Under the pieces are notes generated by a model. That model did no database searches. It saw only the letters and a program-made list of their open reading frames with translations, and had not been told where the DNA came from. Of a DNA stretch of 64,000 nt, positions 53,912 through 64,000 are shown piece by piece (the stretch's first letter is position 1; the number at the start of each line of letters is the position of its first letter). The translations under genes were made by a program, and so were the position numbers. Origin of the DNA: Ascaphus truei (taxonomy: Eukaryota > Chordata > Amphibia > Anura > Ascaphidae); the NCBI GenBank assembly GCA_036426205.1, contig WSYH01001925.1:1-64000 (forward strand), read 5' to 3'.

Positions 53912-55218
53912 ATCACAACCTGGAAATTACAGACCTGTAAGCCTGACTTCAATAGTAGGGAAACTACTTGAAGGTTTAATACGGGATAATATTCAGGAAT
54001 ACCTAATGGAAAACAAAATTATTAGTAATAGTCAGCATGGATTTATGAAGGATAGATCTTGCCAAACTAACCTTATTTGTTTCTTTGAGGAGGTAAGTAG
54101 GAATTTAGACCAGGGTAATGCAGTTGATGTGGTCTACTTAGATTTTGCAAAGGCTTTTGATACGGTTTCACACAAGAGGTTGGTGTACAAAATAAAGAAA
54201 ATTGGACTCAGTAATAATATATGCACCTGGATTGAAAACTGGTTAAAGGACAGACAACAGAGGGTGGTCATAAATGGAACTTTTTCAGGTTGGGCTAAAG
54301 TCGTGAGTGGAGTACCCCAGGGATCGGTACTGGGACCCCTGCTTTTTAACTTGTTTATTAATGACCTTGAGGTTGGGATCAAGAGCAAAGTCTCCATCTT
54401 TGCTGATGATACTAAATTGTGTAAGGTAATAGAATCAGAGCAGGGTGTAATTTCTCTTCAAAATGACTTGGAGAGACTGGAAACATGGGCAGGTAAATGG
54501 CAGATGAGGTTTAATACAGATAAATGTAAGGCTATGCATTTGGGGTGCAAGAATAAAAAGGCGACTTACAAATTAAATGGAGATATATTGGGGGAATCCT
54601 TGATGAGAAGGATTTAGGAGTGCTTGTAGACAGCAGGCTTAGCAATAGTGCCCAATGTCATGCAGTAGCTGCAAAGGCAAACAAGTTTGTATCTTGCATC
54701 AAACGGGCAACGGATGGAAGGGAAGTAAACATAATTATGCCCCTTTACAAAGCATTAGTAAGACCACACCTTGAATATGGAGTACAATTTTGGGCACCAA
54801 TCCTAAGAAAAGACATTATGGAACTAGAGAGAGTGCAGAGAAGAGCCACCAAATTAATAAAGGGGGTGGACATTCTAACTTATGAGGAGAGGCTAGCTCA
54901 ATTAGATTTATTTACATTAGAAAAGAGGCGTCTAAGAGGGGATATGATATCTATATACAAATATATTCAGGGACAATACAAGGAGCTTTCAAAAGAACTA
55001 TTCATCCCACGGGCAGTACAAAGGACTTGGGGCCATCCCTTAAGGTTGGAGGAAAGGAAATTTCACCAGCAACAAAGGAAAGGGTTCTTTACAGGAAGGG
55101 CATTAAAATGTGGAATTCATTACCCATGGAGACTGTGATGGCAGATACAATAGATTTGTTCAAAAAAAGGTTGGACATCTTTTTAGATGGGAAAGGTATA
55201 CAAGGATATACCAAATAA
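53912..55218 (+). pseudogene. CR1-like reverse transcriptase, frameshifted
   Basis: It begins at GNYRPVSLTSIVGKLLEG (RT motif 1-2). It includes SQHGFMKDRSCQTNL, VYLDFAKAFDTVSH (motif A), GVPQGSVLGPLLFNLFIND (motif B) and IFADDTKL (catalytic box FADD). A frameshift near 54617 separates the C-terminal region, with LVDSRLSNSAQCH, VRPHLEYGVQFWAP and RVQRRATKLI. These are hallmarks of the CR1/Jockey group. A further frameshift near 55030-55130 gives MWNSLPMETVMADTID. Inactive. Confidence 0.9.
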
Positions 55219-55329
55219 GTATACATGGGAAGGATGTTGATCCAGGGATTAATCCGATTGCCAATTCTTGGAGTCAGGATGGAATTAATTTTTCCCCTTA
55301 ATGGGTTTTTTGTTTGCCTTCCTCTGGAT

Positions 55330-56127
55330 CTGTGTGGAAAAAACCAGGCGCTTACCTCGAGTTAAAAACAAAAGTGTGCTTACAATGAAGCGGTCAAATC
55401 AACAATGGCAACGATGCATCGGCGAAACGCGTTGCTCTAAATCACCAGCTGAATTTGACCCACGGAGGCTTCCGTAGCCAGATCGCAGAGTAGCCTTTGC
55501 AGCCCAGCAGGACAGGTTTTTCTCCCTGCATCCCGGACGCGGGACGGGCGCAAACAGCTGCTTACACTCGATCCTGGACTGCGTGAGGAGGCATGGGGTC
55601 CATCCTTTATATATGTGAGTCCCGTTGCTGTTTTTAATTAATTAATAAATGCAATTTTCTGTGATCACTAAACTGAAACCGTGCCTCACTTGTTTTCCCA
55701 CCCCCCCACGCATCATAACACTTGGGGGGAGAGCCTGGCTGACGCCTGGGATCAGGGATTGAGTCTTTGCTGACCTGAAAACTGAGGAAAGCCCCCATTG
55801 CGTGACAAACAGATGTGGATGGGTTAAATTTAACCCCAAAGTAACCAAACCTCTGCAACTGCTCACACTGGGCCGTGTGAGTACAGCTATATATATATAT
55901 TTATTTATTCCCTTTTACCCTATCAATATATATCCACTATTGCTGGGAGAGGCGAAGTTCGCCTTCAGAAAGCTACCACTAATTGTGGTTGCTTACACAT
56001 GGCCATGTAAGTACTATAATATATACAACTTACCCCCTATCTCATCCAACCATTGGAACTACTGTCAACATTCATCGTTATTGTACATACCTTTCTAACC
56101 CCATGCTCCCCCATTGCTTGTTTGTTT
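55330..56127 (+). mobile_element. PLE-derived insertion in the CR1 3' UTR
   Basis: CTTCCTCTGGAT flanks the 798-bp block (55318-55329 and 56128-56139), and the CR1 tail is continuous without it. The start has the GGAAAAAACCAGGCGC terminal signature shared with other PLE pieces. A degenerate hammerhead lies at about 55405-55435. Confidence 0.7.
55400..55436 (+). ncRNA. Degenerate hammerhead remnant
   Basis: GAAACGCGTTG is conserved and preceded by a CGATGCATCG palindrome, but CUGANGA is not recognisable. This is a remnant at best. Confidence 0.3.
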
Positions 56128-56249
56128 CTTCCTCTGGATTTGTAAGTAAGTATAGATACAGGATAAAGTATCTGTTGTCTAAATTTAGCATAGGTTGAAC
56201 TTGATGGACCTACATCTTTTTTCAACCTCATCTACTATGTAACTATGGA

Positions 56250-57170
56250 ACTATGTAGGTCAATTTCCTCCATTGGCCTGGCCAGTAGATAGGCCAGTGG
56301 ATTAATAGGTATTACGAGGTCCATAACCTCTTTTATTAAAGTTTGAACAATGACCCAATACTTCTGCATTTCTGGACACGTCCACCAAATGTGAGCCATG
56401 TCCCCTTTTTGTCCACAGCCTCTCCAACTGAGATCAGATGCCAGAGGGTAGCTTTGTTTTAATCTCACTGGGGTAAAATACCAGTGAAATAGTATTTTAT
56501 AAATGTTTTCTTCTTTGTGGTACATATGGAAGTTCCTGAGGCTGCTTACCAAATATCTTCCCAATCCTCTCTGTCAATAACTATGTTCAGGTCCGCTGCC
56601 CATTAGAGCATGTACTCATGGACTGGGGGGTCCGCTGATATCTCCATTCCAGCAAAAAAAATTATTATTAGACCTTTTTGATGAGCGCCGTTTCGACACA
56701 GATTCTCAAACGTAGTGAGAGGGGGGAATTTTGATTTTGGAGATATTTTTTGTTCGAAATGTCTTATTTGGAGATATTTAAATGTGTCCAATTCTGGAAT
56801 TTTATATTTAGTGCGTAGATCTTGGTAGCTCAAGAATTTCCCTTGGTTCAGTAGATCAGCGATCGTCTCGATCCCCTTTAATTTGAATTGGTCAAATAGT
56901 TTAGATCCACATCCAGGGGGAAATGTAGGGTTATTAAAGATTGGCGTAAGCTGCGAGCTGGTGGAGGAGAGCCTGAATTTAGTTTTAGATTTCAGCCAGA
57001 CCGCGATTGCATATCCCCTCTATCCATGTTCCAAAGGCATGCTGGCAGAGAAGGTGTTTTAGCATGGTGAGACTCTATTTCCAGCCAGCAACATTGGCCT
57101 GGGTCTGCATTCCACAGTACCACTTGTCTTAATTGGGCTGCCAGGTAATACCTAGATATTAGGACATAAA
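56250..57170 (-). pseudogene. L1 (Tx1-like) ORF2 C-terminal remnant
   Basis: On the minus strand the blocks RYYLAAQLRQVVLWNADP (57145), KYKIPELDTFKYLQIRHF (56800), LTTFENLCRNG (56710), NIYKILFHWYFTPVRL (56500) and LSWRGCGQKGDMAHIWWTCP (56430) follow the order seen in the intact L1 (YYLAAQLKQVIMWNNEP to CWRGCGQRGDMAHIWWNCP). Frameshifts separate them. The RT core and endonuclease are missing. The 3' end abuts the CR1 tail. Confidence 0.85.
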
Positions 57171-57529
57171 CATTGAGTGTGTTAAACATACAAGTTACCA
57201 CTCGGCGGCCGCTCATACAGGAGTCAGGAGTATGTTTCCCTTGGCAGGCGTCTGGGACAGCAGCTGCGATGCTTTTCCTTCCTAGGAACACCTCTGCATT
57301 CGGTCACCGTCTCTGTGGGAAACTCCCCTCTGGTCAGCTGGGCTCCAGACGGATCGAGCAATCTGGGACGCACTGGGAGGGTCCCCGGATTAATCAGTGA
57401 AGACCTAGGTGGTTCGCAGAGCTCTCCGTTTAGTGCAGCCACAAGCAGGGGTGAACTGGCTGGCTGGGAATGAAACTCCAATATGTCGCGCTGTTGCGGG
57501 ACGCTGCGGAGTGACGTCACAGTGGCGAT
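57171..57529. other. No gene recognised
   Basis: Moderately GC-rich sequence between the L1 remnant and a PLE fragment. Confidence 0.4.
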
Positions 57530-57662
57530 TTCAAAAGTACACAGCAAAAGCGGAAAAAAGTGCCCAAATTGCACACATAGGATAGAGTAGCAATAAAACA
57601 CTTGGACCAATTATATCCTACATGTTTCATAGTCACAACTACTTCATCAGACTACTTCCCTG
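57530..57662 (-). mobile_element. Short PLE-derived fragment with hammerhead
   Basis: It reads leftward from the ribozyme through TTTATTGCTAC to the terminal GGGCACTTTTTTCCGC signature. It probably inserted into the gypsy LTR edge. No coding. Confidence 0.55.
57607..57662 (-). ncRNA. Hammerhead ribozyme motif
   Basis: Minus strand: CTGATGA, stem II GTAGT-tgtg-ACTAT (one G-U pair), GAAA, palindromic CATG and TA. The core is intact. Stem I is weak. Confidence 0.7.
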
Positions 57663-58540
57663 AGGGCAGGAAAGGGGTTGTGGGTCTCAAAGGACTGGCC
57701 TGTTTGAGTTGCAATGTAAGGGCCCCGAACGATTGTGCAAGGGATGCAACATGACTCTCCAGTTGGAAGCATCTGTCACCACCTGAGGAGAAGGCCAGAC
57801 CCCTGGTACTGAGGTGGGAATGGGTAGAAACGCCAGCCACAGGGTCACGTCTGGAGAGTGGATGGTCGAGGTAGCCAGCTCAGGATTGGAGAGGTTAAAA
57901 TAGTATTGATACTTGCCGAGGTCAGAGGTAGGAGCCAGTAGAATAGTCAGAGTCTGAGTGCCGTGGTCAGGGGTTAAAGCCAGTAGTATCGTAGAAGTCC
58001 ATATGCCGTGGTCAGGATTGAAGAGATGTGGAAGGTCAGAGGTAAGCCGGGGTCAGTAAGCCAGAGGTATGGAGTCCAAGGATAAAGCCGGGTCGGTACA
58101 CAGGAGATCAATCTGAAAAGCAGGGCAACAAGAGACAAGGCAAGGCAAGGCTAGGAACCAGGAAGTGGGAGAACAACGCTAACTGGAACTATGCTCAGCC
58201 AAAGTGCAAGTGGCACAGCTGAGCATATATGGGAGAACAGGACCAATGAGAGAGGGGAGGAGTAGAGGTGCGGCCTCAGCGGAGGCAGGGATAGGTGGAG
58301 CGGTGCAGGAGACAGGTGAGCATGATGAGTGTGATGCTGAGTGTTGATGCGCAGCTGGGGAGCGGTGCACACGTGTCACGTGTGTGTGCGCCACACGCCG
58401 TAACCGTGGGGCAGAGCCAAACTCCGCAACGTCCACAAGATTCCTCCGTGAGCGTGCGTGCTGTGTAAGCAACAGGGTTGCGCAAGGCAGCAGGTAAGGA
58501 GGGACTGTGCTGCGGAAGACACGCTCCCCGATTCCTTACA
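57663..58540 (-). mobile_element. Ty3/gypsy LTR
   Basis: The LTR begins TGTAAGGAATCGGGG on the minus strand (58540), directly after a CAAGGGGGGGTAC purine tract (polypurine tract). It runs to about 57663, where the PLE fragment cuts it. Its TACTGAGGTGGGAATGGG is shared with the solo LTR at 25.2 kb. Confidence 0.75.
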
Positions 58541-60155
58541 GTACCCCCCCTTGAGGAGCGGCCTCTTGACGACTCCAATATGGCTTGAGTGGGTACTTCA
58601 CATGAAACCGCCTTATTAATTTGGGAGCATGTATTTGGTGATCGTTCTTCTGGTCCAAACACACTCCAATTAACCAAATAATGTATCGCTCCTCTTGAAA
58701 TTCTTGAATCAATAATGGACTGTACCTCGTATAATTCTTGTCCTTGTACGATCACTGGAGCAGGAATAGAAGAGGAGTCTGGAAACTGAGGATTCTGGAA
58801 GACAGGCTTCAATAGAGATACATGGAACACCGATGGTATCTTCGTGGATGAGAGAAGCTGGAGACGGTACGCAACCGGATTGATTTTCTCCAAGATAGAG
58901 TACGGGCCCAAAAATCTTGAGGCCAATTTGAGAGTAGGTGTCTTGAGCCTGATGATCTTCGAAGAAAGCCACACTCTCTCTCCTAGTTTGAACTCGGGTA
59001 CATTGCGACGATGACGATCCGTCTGAGACTTTTGTCTGCGACTCGCCTCCCCGAGAGTCCTTTGAATTTTCCTCTACGATTTTTGTAAAGATTTGATTCT
59101 TTTGCTTGTGTCTGGACCCCCGGAAGAAAAAGTGGTGGGTAGCCATGCAGGATGAAATCCGTAGTTAATAAAGAATGGGGAGAAAATCCATGGACAAGTG
59201 ACTCCAAGGGCGGTCCGGTATGGGCAGAGGTAAGAGTCCAGGTGGTTTGTTGCGAGAGCTCTTGTTGCGGGCACATGTGAAGCAAGACGACAAATAGTTT
59301 GGTTTCTTTTTGCATAGCGGGCCACCAAAATGTTTGTTTAATGAGATCGGTAGTTCTTCGTGTACCAAGATGCCCGGCCGATTTAGATGAATGGCTCCAT
59401 TCCAAAATGTTCTTGCAAAAACGTGGAGCCGCATACAAACAACCATCCGGAACCTCTAGACCTTCCGGAATATGAGACTGGTTTGCCAAAAGGTCATCCA
59501 GGACGTCGAAAGAGTTGGCGGACAGGATGTATTTAGATGGGAGGATGGTCTCTGATTGGCACTCTGGTTTGTCCCCGGTTATGAATTGGCGAGATAAGGC
59601 ATCCGCTTTAAAAAAAATTGACCCCGGAATAAAATTAATTATGTAATTTAATCATGAAAAAAAAGAGACCAGCGAGCATGGCTAGCTCCAAGATGATGGG
59701 CGCTCTCAATATACAGCAAGTTCTTATGGTCTGTGAGAACGGTGATTGGGTGCTCTGTACCTTCCAGGAGGTATCTCCATTCCTGCAGAGCAAGTTTTAT
59801 TGCTAATAGCTCTCGATTACCAACGTCATAGTTCTGTTCTGCTGACGAAAATTAAAAAAAAAAAACACAAGGGTGTAGCTTGGTTTGTGGTAACTGTCTC
59901 TGAGATAATATGGCAGCGCCCCTACATCGGACGCATCTACTTCCAAGGTGAAGGCTAGTTTGGGATCTGGATGAATTAAGATGGGTGCGGAGATGAAGGT
60001 TCTTTTGAGAAGGTCAAAAGCCTGGACCGCTGCGGGTGGCCAGGAAGCTGCATCTGCCGCTTTCAAGGTTAAGGCTGTGATCGGGGCTACTATGGTAGAA
60101 CAGTCTCAAATAAATCTACAATAATAATTGGCGAATCCTAAGAAACGCTGGATTA
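58541..60155 (-). pseudogene. Chromodomain Ty3/gypsy pol remnant
   Basis: From 60155 downward: the end of RT (IQRFLGFANYYCRFI), RNase H start (FTLEVDASDVG), integrase zinc region ([29 protein letters not shown]), later integrase GPY region (FLGPYSILEKINPVAYRLQL, IPSVFHVSLLKP) and a chromodomain (YEVQSIIDSRISRGAIHYLV). Several frameshifts and stops are present. The upstream RT, protease and gag are missing, cut by the MITE at 60156. The class is the chromovirus-type gypsy lineage of vertebrates. Confidence 0.85.
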
Positions 60156-60411
60156 CTGCACCGACACACTTTATTCGAGCAAATACCCAGTATGTACCTG
60201 ACAGATACCTGGAATGCGCCGCTCCTCACCTCTGACAAGCCCCGTTGCGTTTGCCTTCCCAGCCTGGGTTCATGCCTGGCTGACGGGCGGCTGATCTGTT
60301 AAATGATAATGATTAGGATTTAATAGGCTGCAATGCTTTGCGTGTCTACCAGATGGCATAAATTCATGAATTGTAATGCAGTATATATATATATACTGTG
60401 CAGTAGTGTGT
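60156..60411 (-). mobile_element. Truncated copy of the 397-bp MITE
   Basis: After TA (60154-60155) it starts CTGCACCGACACACTTTATT. It is the reverse complement of the right ~60% of the MITEs at 28.4 and 30.7 kb, through the central (TA)n, then stops. Confidence 0.85.
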
Positions 60412-61135
60412 GCTGTGTCTCCTTACTGGACCATCATCTGGTAATATATACCTTTATTATCTTTTATGGGACTAGCATCTGGAGTTTTCTCTTACATGTG
60501 TGTGCCGGCTGCTGTGACAAATTATATATATATATATATATATATATCAACTCCCAGTTGAAGGCTAAGGCCGAAACGCGTAGGAGCAGGTCCAGTTGGC
60601 AGAATCCCCTGTTTTGTCCCCCCCTTGGGACACTTTGATGTGCTTTGAGCTCTGCTCCTTGATTCCTCCTCAGACCTTGCTGAGTACCTGACATAAGGTG
60701 AAGTATCCATTTATTGCTATAGCAGACTAAGGTGGGCTTTTCTGTGATTATCTATGCATGTACATTGTGCATTTGCTGATTTTACACTGTTATATACTTG
60801 TCCCCTGAATTAGGGAGACAGTAGCAACTTGCTACGCACTGTATGAGCCACCTTATGCTACCACTGAATTGTGTCTGTTGATAGCTTTGTATTATCCACC
60901 TTGTCAGGTACTCTGTCAGTATTCATTTGTCTATTTAGACCTTTTGATTTGTCCTTCAGGGTGACTCCCTGATTAGAGTTCTAATCAAGTTTGCACTACT
61001 CAGGGGATCCATGCCGTGTTTTAATTTCTTGTGCTTTTAATTTTACTTTATGTTCTGTGACATTTTCTAATAAACATTTGGTTTTGTATTGTGAGGCATA
61101 CTTGAGTGCTTTTATTGGGGCTCTTTTTCCTTCTG

Positions 61136-61137
<2 letters not shown>
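60412..61137 (+). mobile_element. PLE-derived fragment, plus strand
   Basis: It contains a degenerate hammerhead (60548-60590), then about 500 bp ending with CTAATAAACATTTGG and GAGTGCTTTTATTGGGGC, a PLE-type 3' region. No coding. Confidence 0.5.
60548..60590 (+). ncRNA. Slightly degenerate hammerhead motif
   Basis: CAGTTGA stands in place of CUGANGA (two changes). GGC-taag-GCC, GAAA, CGCG and TA follow. CTCC/GGAG makes a 4-bp stem I. The core changes predict inactivity. Confidence 0.5.

Positions 61138-61187
<50 letters not shown>
61138..61187. repeat. (TA)n microsatellite
   Basis: About 24 TA units. Further short (TA)n tracts lie at 60524-60547, 62070-62090 and 63630-63651. Confidence 0.95.
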
Positions 61188-61644
61188 ACAAAAACACAGA
61201 AAAAACAGGCGCACTCATAGCGTAAAATTGTATAACAATAAATTTATGGAGTAAGGGATAAAAATGCACACTCACAAACAAAGCTGAAAAAAATGCGTTT
61301 TTGAGTACAACTCAGCCCGTTCAGACGCAGTAACCCAAGGAGGAGGACTTCGGTGTGATGTCCGCGGTGTGTCTTGCCACAATAGCCCCTCTAGGTCCTG
61401 GCAGGGACCGAAAGCCACGAGGGACGCCGCCTTCCCCTCTCTCCGGTGCTACACAGAGCATACACTGAATAGAGTCTCGCGGGAACTCGATGATGTCAGC
61501 GAGGTTTCAGCCGGGGAGAGTACACAGTGTAAACAGGAACTTGAATGTCTGAATGGCTGGTAGCAAAATGCTAGCAAAGCAGCAGGAGTGCAATAATGTA
61601 GATGAGTGCAAATAAAATATATGGCCTGGACAGTAGGCTCCACA

Positions 61645-61690
61645 GCAATCTCTACGCGTTTCGTCTCAAGCGAGACTTCATCAGGTACAT
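61645..61690 (-). ncRNA. Hammerhead ribozyme motif
   Basis: Minus strand: CTGATGA, stem II GTCTC-gctt-GAGAC (5 bp, perfect), GAAA, palindromic CGCG and TA. The core is intact. Stem I is not convincingly paired because a (TA)n follows on the 5' side. Confidence 0.75.
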
Positions 61691-61947
61691 ATATATATAG
61701 CAACTGTAAATATTCCTGTATATTCATTTGCATGTCTTAGACAGGTCTGCAACCCTGTCTTTCACCATTATCACCCAGCAAACAGCACTTCCACTGCAGC
61801 AAGGGATTCTGGGAAATGACATGCAAATGAGCACACAGTGCCACCTTTTCTCTCATGCTCACATTACATGAGCAACCCTTAGTCAATGCATGCTGCTTTA
61901 AACACAGCTTTTAAGCAAGGACTTGGGAGATGCAAAGTCAGTTAACC

Positions 61948-61992
61948 CACTCACAGACATGTTTCAACCTTGATGGGTATCATCAGTGTGAT
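61948..61992 (-). ncRNA. Hammerhead ribozyme with UC cleavage site
   Basis: Minus strand: CACA, CTGATGA, a stem II ACC-catcaa-GGT, GAAA, palindromic CATG, TC and TGTG. Stem I CACA/TGTG is perfect. It is the only intact-core copy here with the common UC site. Confidence 0.75.
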
Positions 61993-62892
61993 GTTGGCTC
62001 GCTGACATTTGCTCAAATGAGATAAGAGTAGGTAATCACCACGACTATTAAGGTTATGGTGGGTAAAAATATATATATATATATATATATGAAAAGAAAT
62101 AAAGACAGCGCCCCTGTCAGTGACACCCAAATTGCTGTGTATTGATCTCGTGCAGCAAGATGATGCACCCAGCACAGATGTCTAAAAATAACAATATAAA
62201 TTAGGATTGTGGTGAGGTAACAGTGGATAATTAAGAAAAAATATATATATAAAAATAAAAAATGAAGAAAGAAGTAAAAACCGTAAAATGAAAAAAATGT
62301 ATAAAAATATATATAACTTAATTACCAAAAATGTGATGTTTAAACAAGAAAAAATGATGTAAAAAGTGGGGCAATGATAAAAATGCTAACACATAATAAT
62401 AAATAAAAAAACATAAAATAGAAAAATGGATGGTACTTAAATGTCCTTATGAGTCCTTTGAACTGAAAAAATTATGTCCAGGCTGCTTCTTTCTTGGGCT
62501 CACCAACCTCCCACGATATCTATTGGAAAAAAAGAAGAAAAAGCGCCCGATTCTTGTATAAAATCAGTGATAAAAGGTTTAATACACCAAGTAACGACAA
62601 TTGCCAACTCACAATTTCTCAATAAGTTAAAAGCATATTATGGGTCCAGCCCATGCACCAAGCCGACGTCACACTGTTGTAGTCCTCCTCGATCTGCAAG
62701 CGGCTGTGTACTCAGCAAAAGGATGTGAATGTTGACGCTGCTGCCGCTCCAAACTCTCTCTGTGGACCCGGAAGGAATTCCTCGATCGTAGCCTGTACAC
62801 GAGTTCTCCACAGTCAGAGAGCCGAAAAATCCGGAAATGACGTCCTAATTCTTGTGCATGAGCTGCTCGACCACCGTAGATGCCTCCACCAC

Positions 62893-62940
62893 GTGACCCT
62901 ACTCTTTTCTTCCGTCTAAGCGGATTTCATCAGGGGATGA
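62893..62940 (-). ncRNA. Hammerhead ribozyme motif
   Basis: Minus strand: CCC, CTGATGA, stem II TCCG-cttaga-CGGA, GAAA, AGAG, TA and GGG. The core and stems I (CCC/GGG) and II are intact. Stem III is not self-complementary, unlike the CGCG copies. Confidence 0.65.
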
Positions 62941-62948
62941 ATGCTAAT

Positions 62949-64000
62949 TGAACAGGCTTGATATTTATAGGAGACTAGTCCAATTTCCACCAGTCAATTA
63001 GATTCATGTAGATCATCTGTGCTGTATGTTCCCAATGTTAAAACAATTAAACAAAACATATAAAAAGAAGACTGACATATCTGAAAAATAATAAATAAGT
63101 CTAAAACTACCATGAGATGTAATGACACAAAACTTGTATACAATTAATACCAAATGTACAAAGATTAAGAATAGTGAATATACTATACATAATAAAATGC
63201 TTATATTCAAAAACTGAAATAATCCATTTAGTCAAATGTACTAATATGCTTTATAAAGTTGTGTGTCTTGTCTTTAAATGACCAATAAAGATTGCATATA
63301 TGAGTTTCTGTATATAATAATGATGATAATAAAGCTTGAAAATGATTTATATTTATATCATCCATCATTTAATTGATATAATGTATTTATTTGAAGGAAG
63401 AGATGAAACCTTAACCCTTCACACTAGAAATCACTAATTGAGATCCTAAACTGACCACTAATTGTTCAGATGTATAATTACAAGTGTGATTTAATATGTT
63501 ACACTTGATATTAGAAACAGACATAGACATCAAATTTGTATTAACTTAAATAATAAGTTTATACAACCAGAAAATTTGTAGTATACAAAAATGTACATAT
63601 ATACATACAGTATAGAAAAATATAGAAAATATATATATATATATATATATACTAATGGTATCAATGGAGATCAAAAGGACATGAATGAAGAGATCTAAAT
63701 ATCCTATGAGGACATGAACCTCTAATTTGAACCATAAATTGATACAAATGGATTGGTAAATGGATTGATTAAATTAAATAACCTGATGAAAGGAAAGGGA
63801 GGGGGAAAGGGGAGAGAAGAAAGCGAGCAAATAGGAAAGAATGTATTATAATATGGAGACGTAATGTCCAGAGACCAGCAATCCCTAGATACATGCTTGA
63901 TGCATATTCATATGCGCTTGTGTGTGAATCAATTGTAAATTGTGTTCATGTATCATATGAATTGTGATGTAAAAACTTAAAATTAAGTGTTTGACTACAA
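62949..64000. other. AT-rich DNA, no feature recognised
   Basis: Only short chance ORFs and simple repeats are present, including (TA)n at 63630-63651. Confidence 0.5.

Larger units (their letters stand above)
53911..56250 (+). mobile_element. CR1-like LINE, 5'-truncated and split
   Basis: RT and C-terminal coding (53912-55218) is followed by a 3' UTR. That UTR is interrupted at 55330-56127 by a PLE-derived insertion and resumes with ATAGGTTGAACTTGATGGAC and CTACTATGTAACTATG, the typical CR1-like 3' tail. The 5' endonuclease is missing. Confidence 0.85.
61190..62948 (-). mobile_element. Cluster of PLE-derived fragments with three hammerheads
   Basis: At least three minus-strand pieces are recognised by ribozyme starts at 61690, 61992 and 62940. 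Their leftward termini have the shared signature (AGAAAAAACAGGCGC at 61198, AAATAAAGACAGCGCCCC at 62098, AAGAAAAAGCGCCC at 62533). None encodes protein. Boundaries are approximate. They could be truncated PLE copies or non-autonomous ribozyme-bearing retroelements. Confidence 0.5.

Noticed and set aside
31612..53914. CR1 flanks as proof that a giant element inserted into CR1
   Set aside because: CR1 sequence starts right after TA at 53909, but the left flank at 31560-31616 shows no CR1 coding, so this cannot be used as evidence of one insertion.
61138..61187. Telomere- or centromere-like satellite
   Set aside because: Simple (TA)n only. No TTAGGG array or long higher-order satellite occurs in the window.
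1..64000. CRISPR array, operon, tRNA or rRNA genes
   Set aside because: No regularly spaced identical repeats with unique spacers, no ribosome-binding sites or tight gene clusters, and no cloverleaf with A/B boxes that I could recognise. The content is eukaryotic.

Overview
The window is non-coding, repeat-saturated vertebrate DNA. It most likely comes from an amphibian with a large genome (inference). The grounds are the mix of families present: Tx1/L1-type LINEs, Penelope-like elements (PLEs) with GIY-YIG domains and hammerhead ribozymes, CR1, chromodomain Ty3/gypsy, Tc1/mariner and Harbinger-like MITEs. I see no tRNA or rRNA gene, CRISPR array or bacterial gene organisation. Apart from one possible host exon near 2.2 kb, every recognisable protein-coding stretch belongs to a mobile element.

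Layout. 0-1.3 kb: palindromic repeat modules. 4.1-15.7 kb: a decayed minus-strand PLE (PLE1) split by a nearly full-length L1 (6,355-14,155) with a 14-bp target duplication. 16.3-19.8 kb: a plus-strand PLE (PLE3) broken by frameshifts and by a 208-bp TA-flanked MITE. 20-24 kb: a ribozyme-bearing PLE fragment, a Harbinger-like MITE, a 1.9-kb foldback element and microsatellites. 24.3-31.1 kb: more palindromic modules, a solo LTR with a 5-bp duplication and two 397-bp TA-flanked MITEs.

31.6-53.9 kb is the most unusual part. It holds a short forkhead-domain gene and two related copies (A about 39-43 kb, B about 47.9-51.4 kb) of a divergent gene pair. Each pair has a BEN-like-domain protein on the minus strand and an intron-containing Tc1/mariner-type DDE transposase on the plus strand, sharing one TATA-containing spacer. 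Long repeats flank the units. Interruptions include a largely intact PLE (PLE2, 33,730-38,363), a 421-bp insertion, an inverted L1 fragment and a 47-bp-arm hairpin. The outermost sequences (31,619 and 53,908) match the two different ends of the 397-bp MITE family in the correct inward orientation. The whole block could therefore be one giant composite transposon of which the MITEs are deletion derivatives. This is a hypothesis.

53.9-64 kb: a 5'-truncated CR1 split by a PLE-derived insertion, an L1 ORF2 remnant, a chromodomain gypsy remnant with LTR, half a MITE, and a cluster of PLE-derived pieces carrying hammerhead ribozymes.

Two cross-cutting observations stand out. Seven intact-core hammerhead motifs, plus three degenerate ones, lie at PLE-related sites. 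In both PLE1 and PLE2 an upstream ORF overlaps the RT/GIY-YIG ORF in the -1 frame, with a canonical X XXY YYZ slippery heptamer in the overlap.
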